From positions 186,001-250,000 of the forward strand of contig NZ_CP062806.1 in the NCBI RefSeq assembly GCF_008801925.2: a stretch of DNA of 64,000 nt, in the 5' to 3' direction. Shown here in pieces: positions 52,256-61,663 of the stretch. The stretch is from Cupriavidus basilensis. GTDB taxonomy: Bacteria; Pseudomonadota; Gammaproteobacteria; Burkholderiales; Burkholderiaceae. The notes beneath the pieces are model-generated. The model did no database searches. It had not been told where the DNA came from and saw nothing but the letters and a program-made list of their open reading frames with translations. The stretch's first letter is position 1; every line of letters begins with the position of its first letter. The position numbers and the translations under genes are program-made.

Positions 52256-53053
52256 TTAGGCGGAGACGCCGAGCAGGCGGTCGATCAGCGGTTGATTGCC
52301 GAGCAGTGCATGGCTTGGCCCACTATGTACTACGCTGCCATGGTCGATCACGACGCAGCGATCGGAATGGGCAAGGGCCAGGTCGTACTTCTGTTCGACG
52401 AGGATGATCGTCATGTCGCTGTTTCGCCGCATGCGATCGATGGCATAGAGCATTTCCTGCACGATCAGTGGCGCAAGTCCTTCAATGGGCTCGTCAAGCA
52501 GAAGCAGGGAAGGGTTGGTCATTAGTGCCCTGCAGAGTGCGAGCATCTGCTGCTCGCCGCCTGATAGCTGGTCCGCGTAGTTGCGACGCCGCTCCTTCAG
52601 ACGCGGAAACAGGCCATAGGCGCGCTCGACGTCCCATGGCCCCGGACGGCGTACCACGTCAAGATTCTCCTCGACGCTCAGCGATGGAAAGATTTCGCGC
52701 TCCTGAGGTACCCACGCAACGCCAAGCCGATTGCGCTGGTACGCGCGCAGGGTGTCGATGCGCTTGCCGTCGAACCAGATCTCTCCGGCGTGATGGCTCG
52801 TCAGTCCGATGATGGTTTCGATCAGGGTTGTCTTGCCGACACCATTCCGGCCGATCACGACGAGAGTTTCCCCGCGTTGCACCGACAGCGTCAGATCATG
52901 CAGGACACGAGCGGACTTGTAGCCCGCACAGAGTCCGCGTATGTCTAGGAGCGTGCGGGTCGACGCTGAAGCCGCACGCGATTCGATGGATTGCGGGCTC
53001 ATGCCGCCATTTGTCACGGCGAGCGGAGGTTCCGCCTCAAGCTTGGCTTCCAA
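52256..53053 (-). CDS. livF: Branched-chain-amino-acid-type ABC transporter ATPase, LivF
   Basis: 265 residues. Walker A LVVIGRNGVGKTTLIETIIG, Q-loop WVPQEREIFPSLSVEENL, signature YADQLSGGEQQMLALCRALM, Walker B PSLLLLDEPIEGLAPLIVQE, H-loop replaced by IILVEQKYDLALAHSD (Q, as usual for LivF). Energises import with LivG. The start is a TTG at 53051-53053 with GAGGAAGG upstream, overlapping the end of livG by 17 bases; an internal ATG at 53002 is the alternative. Substrates of Liv-type systems in this order are often aromatic or short-chain organic acids. Confidence 0.92.
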   Translation of the reverse strand: MEAKLEAEPPLAVTNGGMSPQSIESRAASASTRTLLDIRGLCAGYKSARVLHDLTLSVQRGETLVVIGRNGVGKTTLIETIIGLTSHHAGEIWFDGKRIDTLRAYQRNRLGVAWVPQEREIFPSLSVEENLDVVRRPGPWDVERAYGLFPRLKERRRNYADQLSGGEQQMLALCRALMTNPSLLLLDEPIEGLAPLIVQEMLYAIDRMRRNSDMTIILVEQKYDLALAHSDRCVVIDHGSVVHSGPSHALLGNQPLIDRLLGVSA

Positions 53054-53789
53054 GGTATGCCTTCCTCACGTGCTCGTTGGAACGGACTTCATCAGGCGTG
53101 CCTTGAGCGATGACGTCGCCGCCTGCGAATACAGAGACCCGGTCTGCATAGCGAAAGACAAGGTGCATGTCATGTTCGATAAAGAGCACCGATGTTTCGC
53201 CGGCCAGATTCGACAACTGCTCGAACAGCGCCACGCCCTGGGCGGTGGACAGGCCGGCGGCGGGCTCATCGAGGAGCAGGATGCGCGGGCGCATGGCGAG
53301 TGCGAGCACCACCTCCAGCACACGTTGCTCGCCGTACGGCAGTTTGTGAGTGGGAAGTCGAGCGGCACCAAGGAGACCAAAGCGTTCAAGCAGGTCGGTT
53401 GCCTCGTCGATCTGCCTCGTCATGCGGCGCACTGCTCGCCATGTAGGGCGCGTCAGGCCATCGCGTTCGCACAGCGCCAGAACCACGGACTCCAGCGGGT
53501 TAAGTGTGGGAAACAGCGTATTGGTCTGGAAGGTACGCACCAGGCCATGGCGCACGCGTTGCTGAGGCGTGGACGCCGTTATGTCGCGACCATCGACCAG
53601 CAGTCGGCCGCCAGTAGGTTTGAGCAGGCCCGTCACAAGGTTCACGAAAGTGCTCTTGCCCGCGCCATTCGGGCCGATGATCGCGTGCCGTTCGCCGCAG
53701 CGCAGCGAGAAATTGAGCCGCTCGAAAATCTGGAGGCCGCCAAATGACATCCTGAGTTCGCTGGTTTGCAGTACGAGGTCCGTGTTCAT
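53037..53789 (-). CDS. livG: Branched-chain-amino-acid-type ABC transporter ATPase, LivG
   Basis: 250 residues. Walker A HAIIGPNGAGKSTFVNLVTG, the LivG-specific RTFQTNTLFPTLNPLESVVL, signature region AARLPTHKLPYGEQRVLEVV (LPYGEQ instead of LSGGQ, normal for LivG), Walker B PRILLLDEPAAGLSTAQGVA and H-loop VLFIEHDMHLVFRYAD. ATG at 53787-53789 overlaps the livM stop (ATGA) with GGAG upstream, so it is preferred over an in-frame start 18 bases earlier. Confidence 0.93.
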   Translation of the reverse strand: MNTDLVLQTSELRMSFGGLQIFERLNFSLRCGERHAIIGPNGAGKSTFVNLVTGLLKPTGGRLLVDGRDITASTPQQRVRHGLVRTFQTNTLFPTLNPLESVVLALCERDGLTRPTWRAVRRMTRQIDEATDLLERFGLLGAARLPTHKLPYGEQRVLEVVLALAMRPRILLLDEPAAGLSTAQGVALFEQLSNLAGETSVLFIEHDMHLVFRYADRVSVFAGGDVIAQGTPDEVRSNEHVRKAYLGSQA

Positions 53790-54769
53790 GCACGCATCTC
53801 CTTCCATGCGTTCAGACGTTCGAGCAGGGTTGGCAGGATTCCCTTGCGGAAAGTCGCCACGATGAGTACTAGCAGGAGGCCAATCCAGAAGTACCAGTAG
53901 ATTGGATTGAACGTCGAGAGAAGGTCGCGGAGCAGGATAAATACGGCGGCACCGATGAATCCTCCGTACAGCACGCCCGTACCTCCAATTACTAGCATCA
54001 CGAGTACGTCCGCCGAGCGCGTGAATGCCAACGCTTCGGGCGACACGAACTCGGTGGTCTGCGTGAGCAGGGCGCCCGCAATACCCGCCAGCGCGGCGGA
54101 CATTCCGAAGACGACGGTGAGATCACGGTCCAGGGGCGCGCCCAGCATGATCATGCGCCGAGGGTTGTCCCGTGCCCCAAGCATCGACAGCCCGAACGAC
54201 GATTTGACCAGTGCACGCACCGCCAGAAAGCAGACCAGGACGACAACGAACGTGTAGACGTAGGCGGTCCGCCCGGCCATGTCGAAGCGGAATTGGCCAA
54301 GGAGGGGCGCGATCTCGATGCCTGGCAGCCCGTCGTCGCCGCCAGTGACGTCAGTTGCGCGGTGAACGGCATCGAAGAGGATCATGTTGAGGCCGAGAGT
54401 GACCATCAGCAGACCGACGCCATGCATGTTGCGCAAAATGCGCCCGGCGACCAGGCCGGCGAGACCCGCCAGCGCGCCTGCCATCAGCAGGCCGCTGATG
54501 GGCTCCGTCCAGCCGTACTTGCCGAGGAATGCGGCCGCGTAGGCACCGATGCCGAAGAACGCCGCATGGCCGAGCGAAGGGATACCGCGATATCCGAGCA
54601 GCAGGTCCAGGGACAGCGCGAACAGGCCCCAGATCATGATTTGGGATACGAGTACAAGATCGCTGCCCGGGCAGAAGAACAGGCCCAGCAACGTCGCCCA
54701 GAAGAGGAGCTCCAGGCGCCCGATGCGGGCCAGGGATCGAAAATGTTCGACAAAATTGGGACGAGTCAT
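53786..54769 (-). CDS. livM: Branched-chain-amino-acid-type ABC transporter permease, LivM
   Basis: 327 residues with about nine membrane segments and the LivM loop LLLGYRGIPSLGHAAFFGIG, GAYAAAF near residue 60-80, plus the EAA-type region LGARDNPRRMIMLGAPLDRD and IGGTGVLYGGFIGAAVFILL. Inner-membrane half of the import channel with LivH. Its start is one base after the livH stop region (54771), so the genes are coupled. Confidence 0.92.
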   Translation of the reverse strand: MTRPNFVEHFRSLARIGRLELLFWATLLGLFFCPGSDLVLVSQIMIWGLFALSLDLLLGYRGIPSLGHAAFFGIGAYAAAFLGKYGWTEPISGLLMAGALAGLAGLVAGRILRNMHGVGLLMVTLGLNMILFDAVHRATDVTGGDDGLPGIEIAPLLGQFRFDMAGRTAYVYTFVVVLVCFLAVRALVKSSFGLSMLGARDNPRRMIMLGAPLDRDLTVVFGMSAALAGIAGALLTQTTEFVSPEALAFTRSADVLVMLVIGGTGVLYGGFIGAAVFILLRDLLSTFNPIYWYFWIGLLLVLIVATFRKGILPTLLERLNAWKEMRA

Positions 54770-54770
54770 G

Positions 54771-55643
54771 TCAGACCTTCCTGCCTGTCAGGCCCTGCGG
54801 TCGCCACATCATGATGAGCACCGTCAAGGCGTAGATGAACAGTCCACCGGCCTCTGGCAGGTAGTACTTGCCTACCACGTCAGCCACGCCGATCAGGGCA
54901 GCCGCGAGCAGGGTTCCGGGAATGTTGCCCATCCCGCCGACCGAGACGACGATCAGTACATAGACGAGATAACGCAACGGGAAGTTGGGATCCAGGCTCA
55001 GCAGGTTGGCCGACAACGCACCGCCAAGCCCAGCCATTCCGCCGCCGAGCGCAAAGGTCCATGCGAAGATGGCGCCGGTATTCATGCCGCTGCCCGATGC
55101 GGCGCGACGGTTGTCGACGCACGCGCGTACCATGGCGCCAAACCGCGTGTACTCGATGCCCAGTGTCAGGGCGGCGCAAAGTAGCCCGCCAGCGACGAGC
55201 ACGAAGATGCGGTAGCACTCGAGGTCTAGCCCGAGCACCGAAACCTGGCCGCTGAGCCAGGCAGGGACCGAGACCGGGCGAAATGCGGGGCCCCAGATAT
55301 AGGCGACCGACGAGATGGACATGAAGACCAGGCCCAATGTCAACAATACGTGGGTCAGTTCGTCGGCTTCATAGAAGTGACGGAGCACCAGGCGTTCCAG
55401 TGCCAGCGCCAGCGCGCCCGCGGCGATGAACGCGAGCGGCAGGCTAGCCAGGAATGGAATACCCGTGGCATCCATCGCGCTGACCATGACATAGCCGCCC
55501 AGCATGGAGAAGCTGACCTGCGCGAGGTTGACAAAGCGCATCATCCCCATGGAGATGGACAGGCCAACGGCGATGATGAACAACAGCACGCCGTAGGACA
55601 GGCCATTGAACAGAAGCGTTGCGATCGTAGTAAGAGTGGTCAT
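54771..55643 (-). CDS. livH: Branched-chain-amino-acid-type ABC transporter permease, LivH
   Basis: 290 residues, about eight membrane segments. LivH pattern: FNGLSYGVLLFIIAVGLSIS, MGMMRFVNLAQVSFSMLGGY, ECYRIFVLVAGGLLCAALTL, YTRFGAMVRACVDNRRAASG (EAA-type cytoplasmic loop) and GMGNIPGTLLAAALIGVADV. ATG at 55641-55643; earlier in-frame codons overlap the end of the binding-protein gene region and are not conserved. 19 bases after the livK stop. Confidence 0.91.
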   Translation of the reverse strand: MTTLTTIATLLFNGLSYGVLLFIIAVGLSISMGMMRFVNLAQVSFSMLGGYVMVSAMDATGIPFLASLPLAFIAAGALALALERLVLRHFYEADELTHVLLTLGLVFMSISSVAYIWGPAFRPVSVPAWLSGQVSVLGLDLECYRIFVLVAGGLLCAALTLGIEYTRFGAMVRACVDNRRAASGSGMNTGAIFAWTFALGGGMAGLGGALSANLLSLDPNFPLRYLVYVLIVVSVGGMGNIPGTLLAAALIGVADVVGKYYLPEAGGLFIYALTVLIMMWRPQGLTGRKV

Positions 55644-55662
55644 GACTGTGCCCGCCCCCGGA

Positions 55663-56727
55663 TTACTTGGCGAGTACCGCCTTGAAGGTCTCGAACTCGA
55701 TGTTCTGCAACACCCCGTCACGCCGCTCCACGCGGCGGATGTAGACGTTCTGGGTCACATCGCCAGTGTTCTTGTCGATGGCCAGCGGCCCGCGTGGGCT
55801 TTCAAAGGAACGGCCCTTGGCGAAGGCCATGAACTTGTCCGGGTCAAACCGGCCCTGCCCCTGGGCAGCTAGGCCGTCGTAGATCAGCCGCATCGCATCC
55901 CACACGGCAATGCCTCCTGCCGCAACCCGAGGGGTCTTGCCGTACTGCGCGGCGTAGTCGGCGACGAACTGCTTGTTGAGTGCTGAATCGTGGGCGGAAG
56001 AGTAGACCCCCGCCGTTACGATCCCGAGGGCGGCGTCGCCTGCCGCGTCGATAAGGCTCTCGTCACTCATATCGCCAGTGCCGATGAGCCTGATCTTCCC
56101 GTTGTTGAGGCCCGCATCGGTGTAGGCCTTCAGGAATTGCGGTACCAGCTCGCCAATCGGAAAGAACGCGAATACCGCGTCGGGCTGCGTATCCTTGATG
56201 CGCTGCATGTAGCTCGAGAACTCGGGGCTGCGCACCGGCACCCGCGCCGTTCCAGCCACCTTGCCGCCCAGGTCCGAGAAGGTCTTGATAAAGGTGGCCT
56301 CAGTGTCGTGACCGGGCGCGAAGTCCGCAACTACGACGAACGGCTTCTTCATCCCGTTCTTGTACGCCCATTCCGCTAGCGGACGCACCGGCTGCGGGAC
56401 AGAAAAGAACGTGCGTGCGTAGTACGGCGACCTCGCAACGATGCCCTGTGTGGCGGCTCCTGTGATGATCGTGGGGACTTTGGCTTCGGTGACGAGCGGC
56501 GCAATCGCCAGCACATTCGGCGTGAAATCGGGCCCGACAAGGATGCTGACCTTTTCACGCACGATCAATTCCTGCGCCAGCCGCTTGACCAGTTCCGGGT
56601 TGGGGCCAGTGGTGTCGCGCTTGACGAACTCGATTCTCCTGCCGGCGACCGTGTTGCCGTTCTTCAGTTGGAAAAGCTTGATGACGTTGTCGGATATCCC
56701 GAGATCGACAGGCTGATGCACGTGCAT
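55663..56727 (-). pseudogene. livK: LivK-type substrate-binding protein lacking its N-terminus
   Basis: About 354 codons of a Peripla_BP_6-type protein are intact: DNVIKLFQLKNGNTVAGRRI, EFVKRDTTGPNPELVKRLAQ, VPTIITGAATQGIVARSPYY, WAYKNGMKKPFVVVADFAPG, PDAVFAFFPIGELVPQFLKA, and RRVERRDGVLQNIEFETF. But the frame begins MHVHQPVDLGISDN, with no signal peptide and without the first approximately 50 residues of the mature domain. At this point the DNA joins a thiolase fragment on the other strand. Without a signal the protein cannot reach the periplasm, so the importer has lost its own receptor. Longer open frames upstream are the shadow of the thiolase. Confidence 0.8.
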
Positions 56728-56729
56728 CA
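56714..56729. repeat. Perfect 16-base palindrome at the livK/thiolase junction
   Basis: TGATGCACGTGCATCA is identical to its reverse complement. It lies exactly where two divergent genes, both without 5' ends, meet. May mark the deletion break point or have been created by it. Confidence 0.7.
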
Positions 56730-57183
56730 CGCGGGAAACTCCTCCGGTATTGCAGACGGCGCTTCCGCGCTGTTGATAGGGGGGCGCCTGGCCGCCGAGC
56801 AGATGGACACGGCGCCCCGGGCAAGAATCCGGGCGATCGCGCAAGTAGGGATCGAGCCGTGCCTGATGCTGACGGGTCCCGTCGAAGCGAGTCGACGTGC
56901 CCTGGCCCGATGCGGGCTCGGACTCCAGGACGTTGATCTGTTTGAAGTCAACGAAGCCTTTGCATCCGTTGTCCTCTACTTCAACCGTCACGCCGGCGTT
57001 GATCCGGAGAAGGTCAATGTGAATGGCGGTGCCATCGCACTGGGCCATCCAATCGGCGCCACCGGGGGCATCCTGATCGGAACGCTGCTTGACGAACTTG
57101 AGCGCCGCAACGAACGCATCGGCGTTGCCACCATGTGCACGGGATTGGGCATGGCTGTCGCAACTGTGATTGAAAGAATCTGA
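56716..57183 (+). pseudogene. Acetyl-CoA acyltransferase (thiolase), C-terminal part only
   Basis: About 155 codons from AGNSSGIADGASALLIGGRL to the end: VDLFEVNEAFASVVLYFNRH, VNVNGGAIALGHPIGATGGI (catalytic His in GHPIGATG) and ERRNERIGVATMCTGLGMAV (catalytic Cys in the C-T-G-x-G-M loop). The N-terminal 240 or so residues, including the first catalytic Cys, are missing. The break coincides with the truncated livK. Non-functional as a thiolase. Confidence 0.85.
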
Positions 57184-57197
57184 GCATAGAGGCCGTC

Positions 57198-58046
57198 ATG
57201 ATCATTACTTCAACCGATTCGACCACCGGTATCGCGACGCTGACCTGGGACGTCCCGGGTTCACCGGTGAATGTCAAGAATAGGGCCGCAATCTTTTCTT
57301 TCATCGAAGCTGTAAATGATGTCGTTTCGGATTCGACAGTGAAAGGCATCATCGTCACTTCCGCAAAGCGCGACTTCATCTCTGGCGGCGATCTGTACGA
57401 ACTGCGCGCCGCACGCACGCCGGAGGCAGCCGGCGCGCTGGTCGCCGATATCGGCGCATGCCTGAGGCGGCTGGAGACGTCAGGCAAGCCTGTGGTTGCC
57501 GCGATCAATGGTTCGGCAATTGGCGGCGGTCTCGAGGTTGCGCTCGCCTGTCATCACCGCATCGCGACGGATGACAATGCCACCCGAATCGGCATGCCGG
57601 AGGTGACATTGGGGCTGATGCCTGGATCTGGCGGCACGCAGCGGCTACCGCGCCTGATCGGAATCCCACGCGCGGCATCGCTGCTTCTGGATGGCAAGCT
57701 CCTGCCGGTGAAAGAAGCGCATGCGCTTGGAATCGTAGACAAGATCGTTCCCGCCGCGGAGCTTCTTGATGCGGCGCGCGCCTGGTTGCTCGATGGCCTT
57801 GTCGCGAGCCAACCTTGGGATCGCGAAGGATACGCCCTGCCTGGCGATGATCCGCAATCGATGAAAGGGCGCATGTTCTTCATGGGCGCTTGGCCGAAGG
57901 TGCGTCGCAAGACGTCACCGGAGGATCCCGCGGCGGCTGCGATTCTGCAAGCACTCCACCACGGCCTGGAGCGAGGCATCGATGCAGGTCTGAAGATCGA
58001 AGCACGATTGTTCGCAGGCGTTGCCAGCTCGGATGCCCCTGCTTGA
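57198..58046 (+). pseudogene. FadJ-like beta-oxidation enzyme, enoyl-CoA hydratase part, followed by internal deletion
   Basis: 282 codons of the hydratase half of a FadB/FadJ-type protein: GIATLTWDVPGSPVNVKN, IIVTSAKRDFISGGDLYELR (oxyanion hole), VAAINGSAIGGGLEVALACH, MPEVTLGLMPGSGGTQRLPR (catalytic Glu of MPEV) and the linker AILQALHHGLERGIDAGLKI. The frame then ends in FAGVASSDAPA, whereas family members continue into a Rossmann domain. The hydratase part itself might still fold and work, so a truncated but active hydratase is possible. 14 bases after the thiolase fragment. Confidence 0.82.
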
Positions 58047-58815
58047 AATCGTGCGTGGCGAAGCGACCTCCGATGAAGCCGTGGCGAAGGCGCTCGATCT
58101 GGCAAGGGTTCTTGGCAAGACGCCGATCGTCGTGCGTGACGGGCGCGGCTTCTATACCAGCCGGGTGGTCGGCGCGTACACGCGGGAGGCACTGCTGCTT
58201 CTCGCCGAAGGCGTCCCGCCGCAGATCGTCGACAACGCAGCCATCAATGCTGGCATGCCGATCGGCCCGCTGGCGATGGCGGACCAGACATCGCTCGATC
58301 TTCTCTTCGATATTCTCGGCAGCCTGGCAGGGGAGGGTAAGGAGCAGGAACCATTCACTCGGGCCCTTGCCGTGCTGAATCGCATGGCGTTGCAACTGGG
58401 GCGGCCCGGTCGCAAGGCGGGAAAAGGCATCTACGACTACGAAGAGAACGGCGACAAGACCGCCTGGAGTGGACTGTCATCGGAGTTTCCGCGTACGGCG
58501 CCGCTGCCGAGCCCTCAAGACATCGAAAGGCGCCTGATGCACATTCAGGCACTCGAAACGATTCGGGCGTTGGACGAGCACGTTATCAATGACCCAATGG
58601 CCGCTGACGTCGCATCGGTGCTGGGATGGTCGTTCCCGGCCTTCAAGGGCGGTGTTCTCTCTTACGTCGATGGTATCGGTGCCATCGAGTTTGTCAGCCA
58701 GTGCAAGGTTCTGGAAGAACGCTACGGAGAGCGGTTCGCCCCCCCCGAGAGCTTGTGCCGGATGGCCGTCGAGGCACGTACGTTTCGGGATCTTGCGGGG
58801 GAAAGTCATGTTTGA
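58021..58815 (+). pseudogene. FadJ-like beta-oxidation enzyme, C-terminal 3-hydroxyacyl-CoA dehydrogenase part
   Basis: 264 codons from RMPLLEIVRGEATSDEAVAK, LGKTPIVVRDGRGFYTSRVV, INAGMPIGPLAMADQTSLDL, to MHIQALETIRALDEHVINDP and SFPAFKGGVLSYVDGIGAIE. The NAD-binding Rossmann fold and the catalytic His motif (HFFNPV-type) that normally precede MPLLEI are absent. Together with the previous entry this shows an out-of-frame deletion of about 0.5 kb within one gene of about 700 codons, joined near 58020. It may start from TTG 58021 or ATG 58033, but without the NAD domain it cannot be a dehydrogenase. Confidence 0.82.
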
Positions 58816-59248
58816 GCTTTCCTGTGCAGACCTGCAGGCAATATGCCGGCAAGTATTTCCACCGTTGGTTCAGTCCCTGGAGCTCGAGGTAACAAGCGCC
58901 AACGGCGGGGTTGTAGAGGTTCGGATGCCGATCACGAAGTATACCGCCAGGCCAGACGGGGTCATGTCCGGACAGGCGCTGTGCTCGCTGGCCGATACAG
59001 CGATGGTGCTCGCGCTGACCAGTGCAATTGGAGAATTCCGGCCGATCGCCACCGTTGATCTCCGCGTGACGTTCATGGGTGCGGTGCGTGACACGGATGC
59101 GATTGCGACAGCCACGGTGGAGCGAGTCGGCGCCAGCCTGGCCTTTGTTTCCATGGTCGTGACATCGCAGGAGGGACGCGTCGCGGTACGCGCCAGTGCC
59201 ACGTTTGCAATGCCGCGCGAGAGCGGTGCCAAGGAGAAAGCAGCATGA
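58808..59248 (+). CDS. PaaI-type hotdog-fold thioesterase
   Basis: 146 residues of the hotdog fold: VFPPLVQSLELEVTSANGGV, MPITKYTARPDGVMSGQALC, SLADTAMVLALTSAIGEFRP, IATVDLRVTFMGAVRDTDAI, ATATVERVGASLAFVSMVVT. The S-G-x-x-x-x-L-x-D-T-A pattern is that of PaaI/YdiI-like acyl-CoA thioesterases. Likely frees CoA from dead-end or product thioesters. ATG 58808 overlaps the end of the previous frame by 8 bases, and the stop overlaps the next start (ATGA). Confidence 0.88.
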   Translation: MFELSCADLQAICRQVFPPLVQSLELEVTSANGGVVEVRMPITKYTARPDGVMSGQALCSLADTAMVLALTSAIGEFRPIATVDLRVTFMGAVRDTDAIATATVERVGASLAFVSMVVTSQEGRVAVRASATFAMPRESGAKEKAA

Positions 59249-60444
59249 GTACGCGTCCGATCAAGGTGGTAGTGGCAGGTGCGGGGATTGGAGGGCTCGC
59301 TGCTGCGATCGCCCTCCGTCAGCAGGGATGCGAGGTGGTAGTGGTGGAGCAAGCGGCGGAGCTTGGCGAAGTTGGCGCAGGCGTGCAAATGAGCCCCAAC
59401 GCTGTCAAGGTACTGCGGGCGCTGGCCGTCGAGCCACTGGTTCGCGAAACCGCATGCGAGCCATTGGCGTTTACGGGGCGCGACTGGAAAAGTGGTCGTG
59501 TCCTGTACCGGACCCCAATAAAGGGTACGTTCGAGCGCTTGTACGGCGCGCACTATTACCACGTGCACCGGGCCGATTTGCATCATGCACTGTGCGAGCG
59601 GCTGGGCGACGCGGAACTGCGAGTTGGCCAGCGCGTGCTGGGCGTCGAACAGCATGGCGAGGTGGCAAGTCTGAAACTGGCCGATGGCAGTGCCGTGGAG
59701 GCGGATGTGGTCATCGGCGCGGATGGTATTCATTCGGCCGTGCGCCGCAGCATCGTGGGCGATGACAAGCCCCGCTTCACTGGCAACATCTGTTGGCGAG
59801 GGATGGTTCCAGTGGCGGCGCTGCCGAAGGGCCACGTGGAGCTTGCGTCGTCGAACTGGCTTGGTCCGAAGGGGCACGTCGTTCACTACTACGTCCGGGG
59901 CGGAGCCATGGTCAACTTCGTGGCGGTGTACGAGACTGACGAATGGAAGGAGGAATCGTGGTCCACGCCAAGCTCGGTCGATGAGCTACTTCAGACGTAT
60001 TCGGGGTGGAACGAGGAGTTGTTGCGGACTTTCCGTGCGACGGAGCGCTGTTTCAAGTGGGCGCTCTATGACAGGGATCCTCTCCCGCACTGGTCCGAAG
60101 GGCGAGTGACGCTGCTCGGTGATGCCGCGCATCCGATGTTGCCATTCCTGGCGCAGGGCGCTGCCATGGCGATCGAGGATGGCTACGAGTTGGCGACGAC
60201 GCTTGGCAAATTGCGCGACGGTGTGGGTGTCGAGGCGGCTCTGATCGCCTACGAGCAACGGCGCATTCCCCGAACGAGTCGAGTACAGCTCGGTGCGCGC
60301 GCTCGAGGCACGACGATGCATCTACGATCGCCGTGGGCCCGAATGAAGCGAAATCTCGGATTCATGCTCCGGAGTTTTCGGAAGCCCGAAACGACCACGC
60401 ATCGTGCCGAGTGGATCTACGGCTATGACGCCACGCAGGCCTAG
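59245..60444 (+). CDS. FAD-dependent aromatic-ring monooxygenase (salicylate hydroxylase-like)
   Basis: 399 residues. FAD motif VVVAGAGIGGLAAAIALRQQ (GxGxxG) with VVVVEQAAELGEVGAGVQMS, the dual-function DG motif VVIGADGIHSAVRRSIVGDD, and the GD motif VTLLGDAAHPMLPFLAQGAA, MAIEDGYELA. This class A flavin monooxygenase uses NAD(P)H to hydroxylate or decarboxylate phenolic acids. Family members include salicylate 1- and 3-hydroxybenzoate 6-hydroxylases; the substrate here is open. ATGA overlap with the thioesterase. Confidence 0.92.
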   Translation: MSTRPIKVVVAGAGIGGLAAAIALRQQGCEVVVVEQAAELGEVGAGVQMSPNAVKVLRALAVEPLVRETACEPLAFTGRDWKSGRVLYRTPIKGTFERLYGAHYYHVHRADLHHALCERLGDAELRVGQRVLGVEQHGEVASLKLADGSAVEADVVIGADGIHSAVRRSIVGDDKPRFTGNICWRGMVPVAALPKGHVELASSNWLGPKGHVVHYYVRGGAMVNFVAVYETDEWKEESWSTPSSVDELLQTYSGWNEELLRTFRATERCFKWALYDRDPLPHWSEGRVTLLGDAAHPMLPFLAQGAAMAIEDGYELATTLGKLRDGVGVEAALIAYEQRRIPRTSRVQLGARARGTTMHLRSPWARMKRNLGFMLRSFRKPETTTHRAEWIYGYDATQA

Positions 60445-60510
60445 GCAATGCAAGCGGATCATGAGTTCGCTCGCCATGAAGCTTTGTGAGTTGCGAACGA
60501 GGGAGAAAGA

Positions 60511-61521
60511 ATGAAAGCAGTCGCGTACTGCATGAAGGGTGGTGTCGAAGTGCTGACCGACATCGATTTGTACGATCCTGTTCCAGGAGCACGCGATCTG
60601 CTGGTAAGCGTTCGGGCGATCTCTGTCAATCCCGTGGACGTGAAGCGACGACATCGGGACGAACCTTCCGACGGCACATACCGCGTCCTCGGCTATGACG
60701 CGGCGGGCATCGTAAAGGCCGTCGGAAGTGATGTGACACGATTCAAGCCTGGCGATGCTGTTTACTACGCTGGCGCCAGGGACCGGCCCGGCACAAATGC
60801 GGAACTCCACCTCGTCGACGAACGGATCGTGGGCTGCAAGCCGAAATCAATCTCGTTTGCCGAGGCTGCCGCGTTGGCACTGACGTCAATCACGGCGTGG
60901 GAGATTCTCTTTGATCGCATGAAGTTGCCCTATGGACGTCGCGGTCCGGCGGGAACGTTGCTCGTGTTGAATGGTGCCGGCGGTGTGGGCTCGATGGTGA
61001 TCCAGCTCGCCAGGCGGCTGACCGGATTGACTGTCGTCGCATCTGCGTCACGTGCGGAATCCGCCGCGTGGGTGCGCAGTCTTGGGGCGCACCACGTCGT
61101 GAATCACAATCGACCGATCGATGAAGAAATCAGGGCGATCGGCCTGACGGGCGTCGATTATATGGCCGCACTTACCACGACAGCCGGCTGCGGTCCTAGT
61201 CTCGCGCGTGCTATCAATCCCCAGGGCCAAATTACCCTGGTAGATGACTTCAATGAAAGCATTGCGCCATTCAAGCAAAAGAGCGTCACGATATCGTGGG
61301 AAATGATGTTCACGCGATCGATGTTCGAAACCCCAGACATCGCGGCGCAACATGAAGTACTCAACGAGATCTCGGCGCTAGTAGATGCGGGAGTGCTGAG
61401 GACGACCCTTGCGCAAACGCTTGGCCCCATCAATGCGGAGTCCCTTCGCAAAGCTCATGATATCGTCGGGTCGGTCCGTACGATGGGCAAAATAGTGCTG
61501 GAGGGCTTTCAGGGTAGTTGA
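60511..61521 (+). CDS. Zinc-independent alcohol dehydrogenase / quinone reductase family protein (MDR)
   Basis: 336 residues of the medium-chain dehydrogenase family, YogA-like group. N-terminal GroES-type domain (AVAYCMKGGVEVLTDIDLYD, AISVNPVDVKRRHRDE, VLGYDAAGIVKAVGSDVTRF), then the Rossmann domain TLLVLNGAGGVGSMVIQLAR (GxGGVG). No zinc-ligand Cys/His cluster is seen, so it is probably an NADPH-dependent enone or quinone reductase. ATG 60511 has GAGGGAGAA upstream. 66 bases after the monooxygenase gene; probably last gene of this operon. Confidence 0.9.
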   Translation: MKAVAYCMKGGVEVLTDIDLYDPVPGARDLLVSVRAISVNPVDVKRRHRDEPSDGTYRVLGYDAAGIVKAVGSDVTRFKPGDAVYYAGARDRPGTNAELHLVDERIVGCKPKSISFAEAAALALTSITAWEILFDRMKLPYGRRGPAGTLLVLNGAGGVGSMVIQLARRLTGLTVVASASRAESAAWVRSLGAHHVVNHNRPIDEEIRAIGLTGVDYMAALTTTAGCGPSLARAINPQGQITLVDDFNESIAPFKQKSVTISWEMMFTRSMFETPDIAAQHEVLNEISALVDAGVLRTTLAQTLGPINAESLRKAHDIVGSVRTMGKIVLEGFQGS

Positions 61522-61663
61522 CCGCGGGACGGACGTTCCCAGGAATAGCCCGGGGTCGCCACGGGTAATCATCTTCCGGATACTGGATACCGGAATTGGG
61601 GAAGGCGAGTGCTCCTCTAGTTCAACGAGAAGATATCAACCCGAGCCTCTAAAAATCGCTGCC

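Noticed and set aside
55663..57048. A 461-residue livK protein extending over the thiolase region
   Set aside because: The extra N-terminal part is the antisense of the thiolase gene and has no signal peptide.
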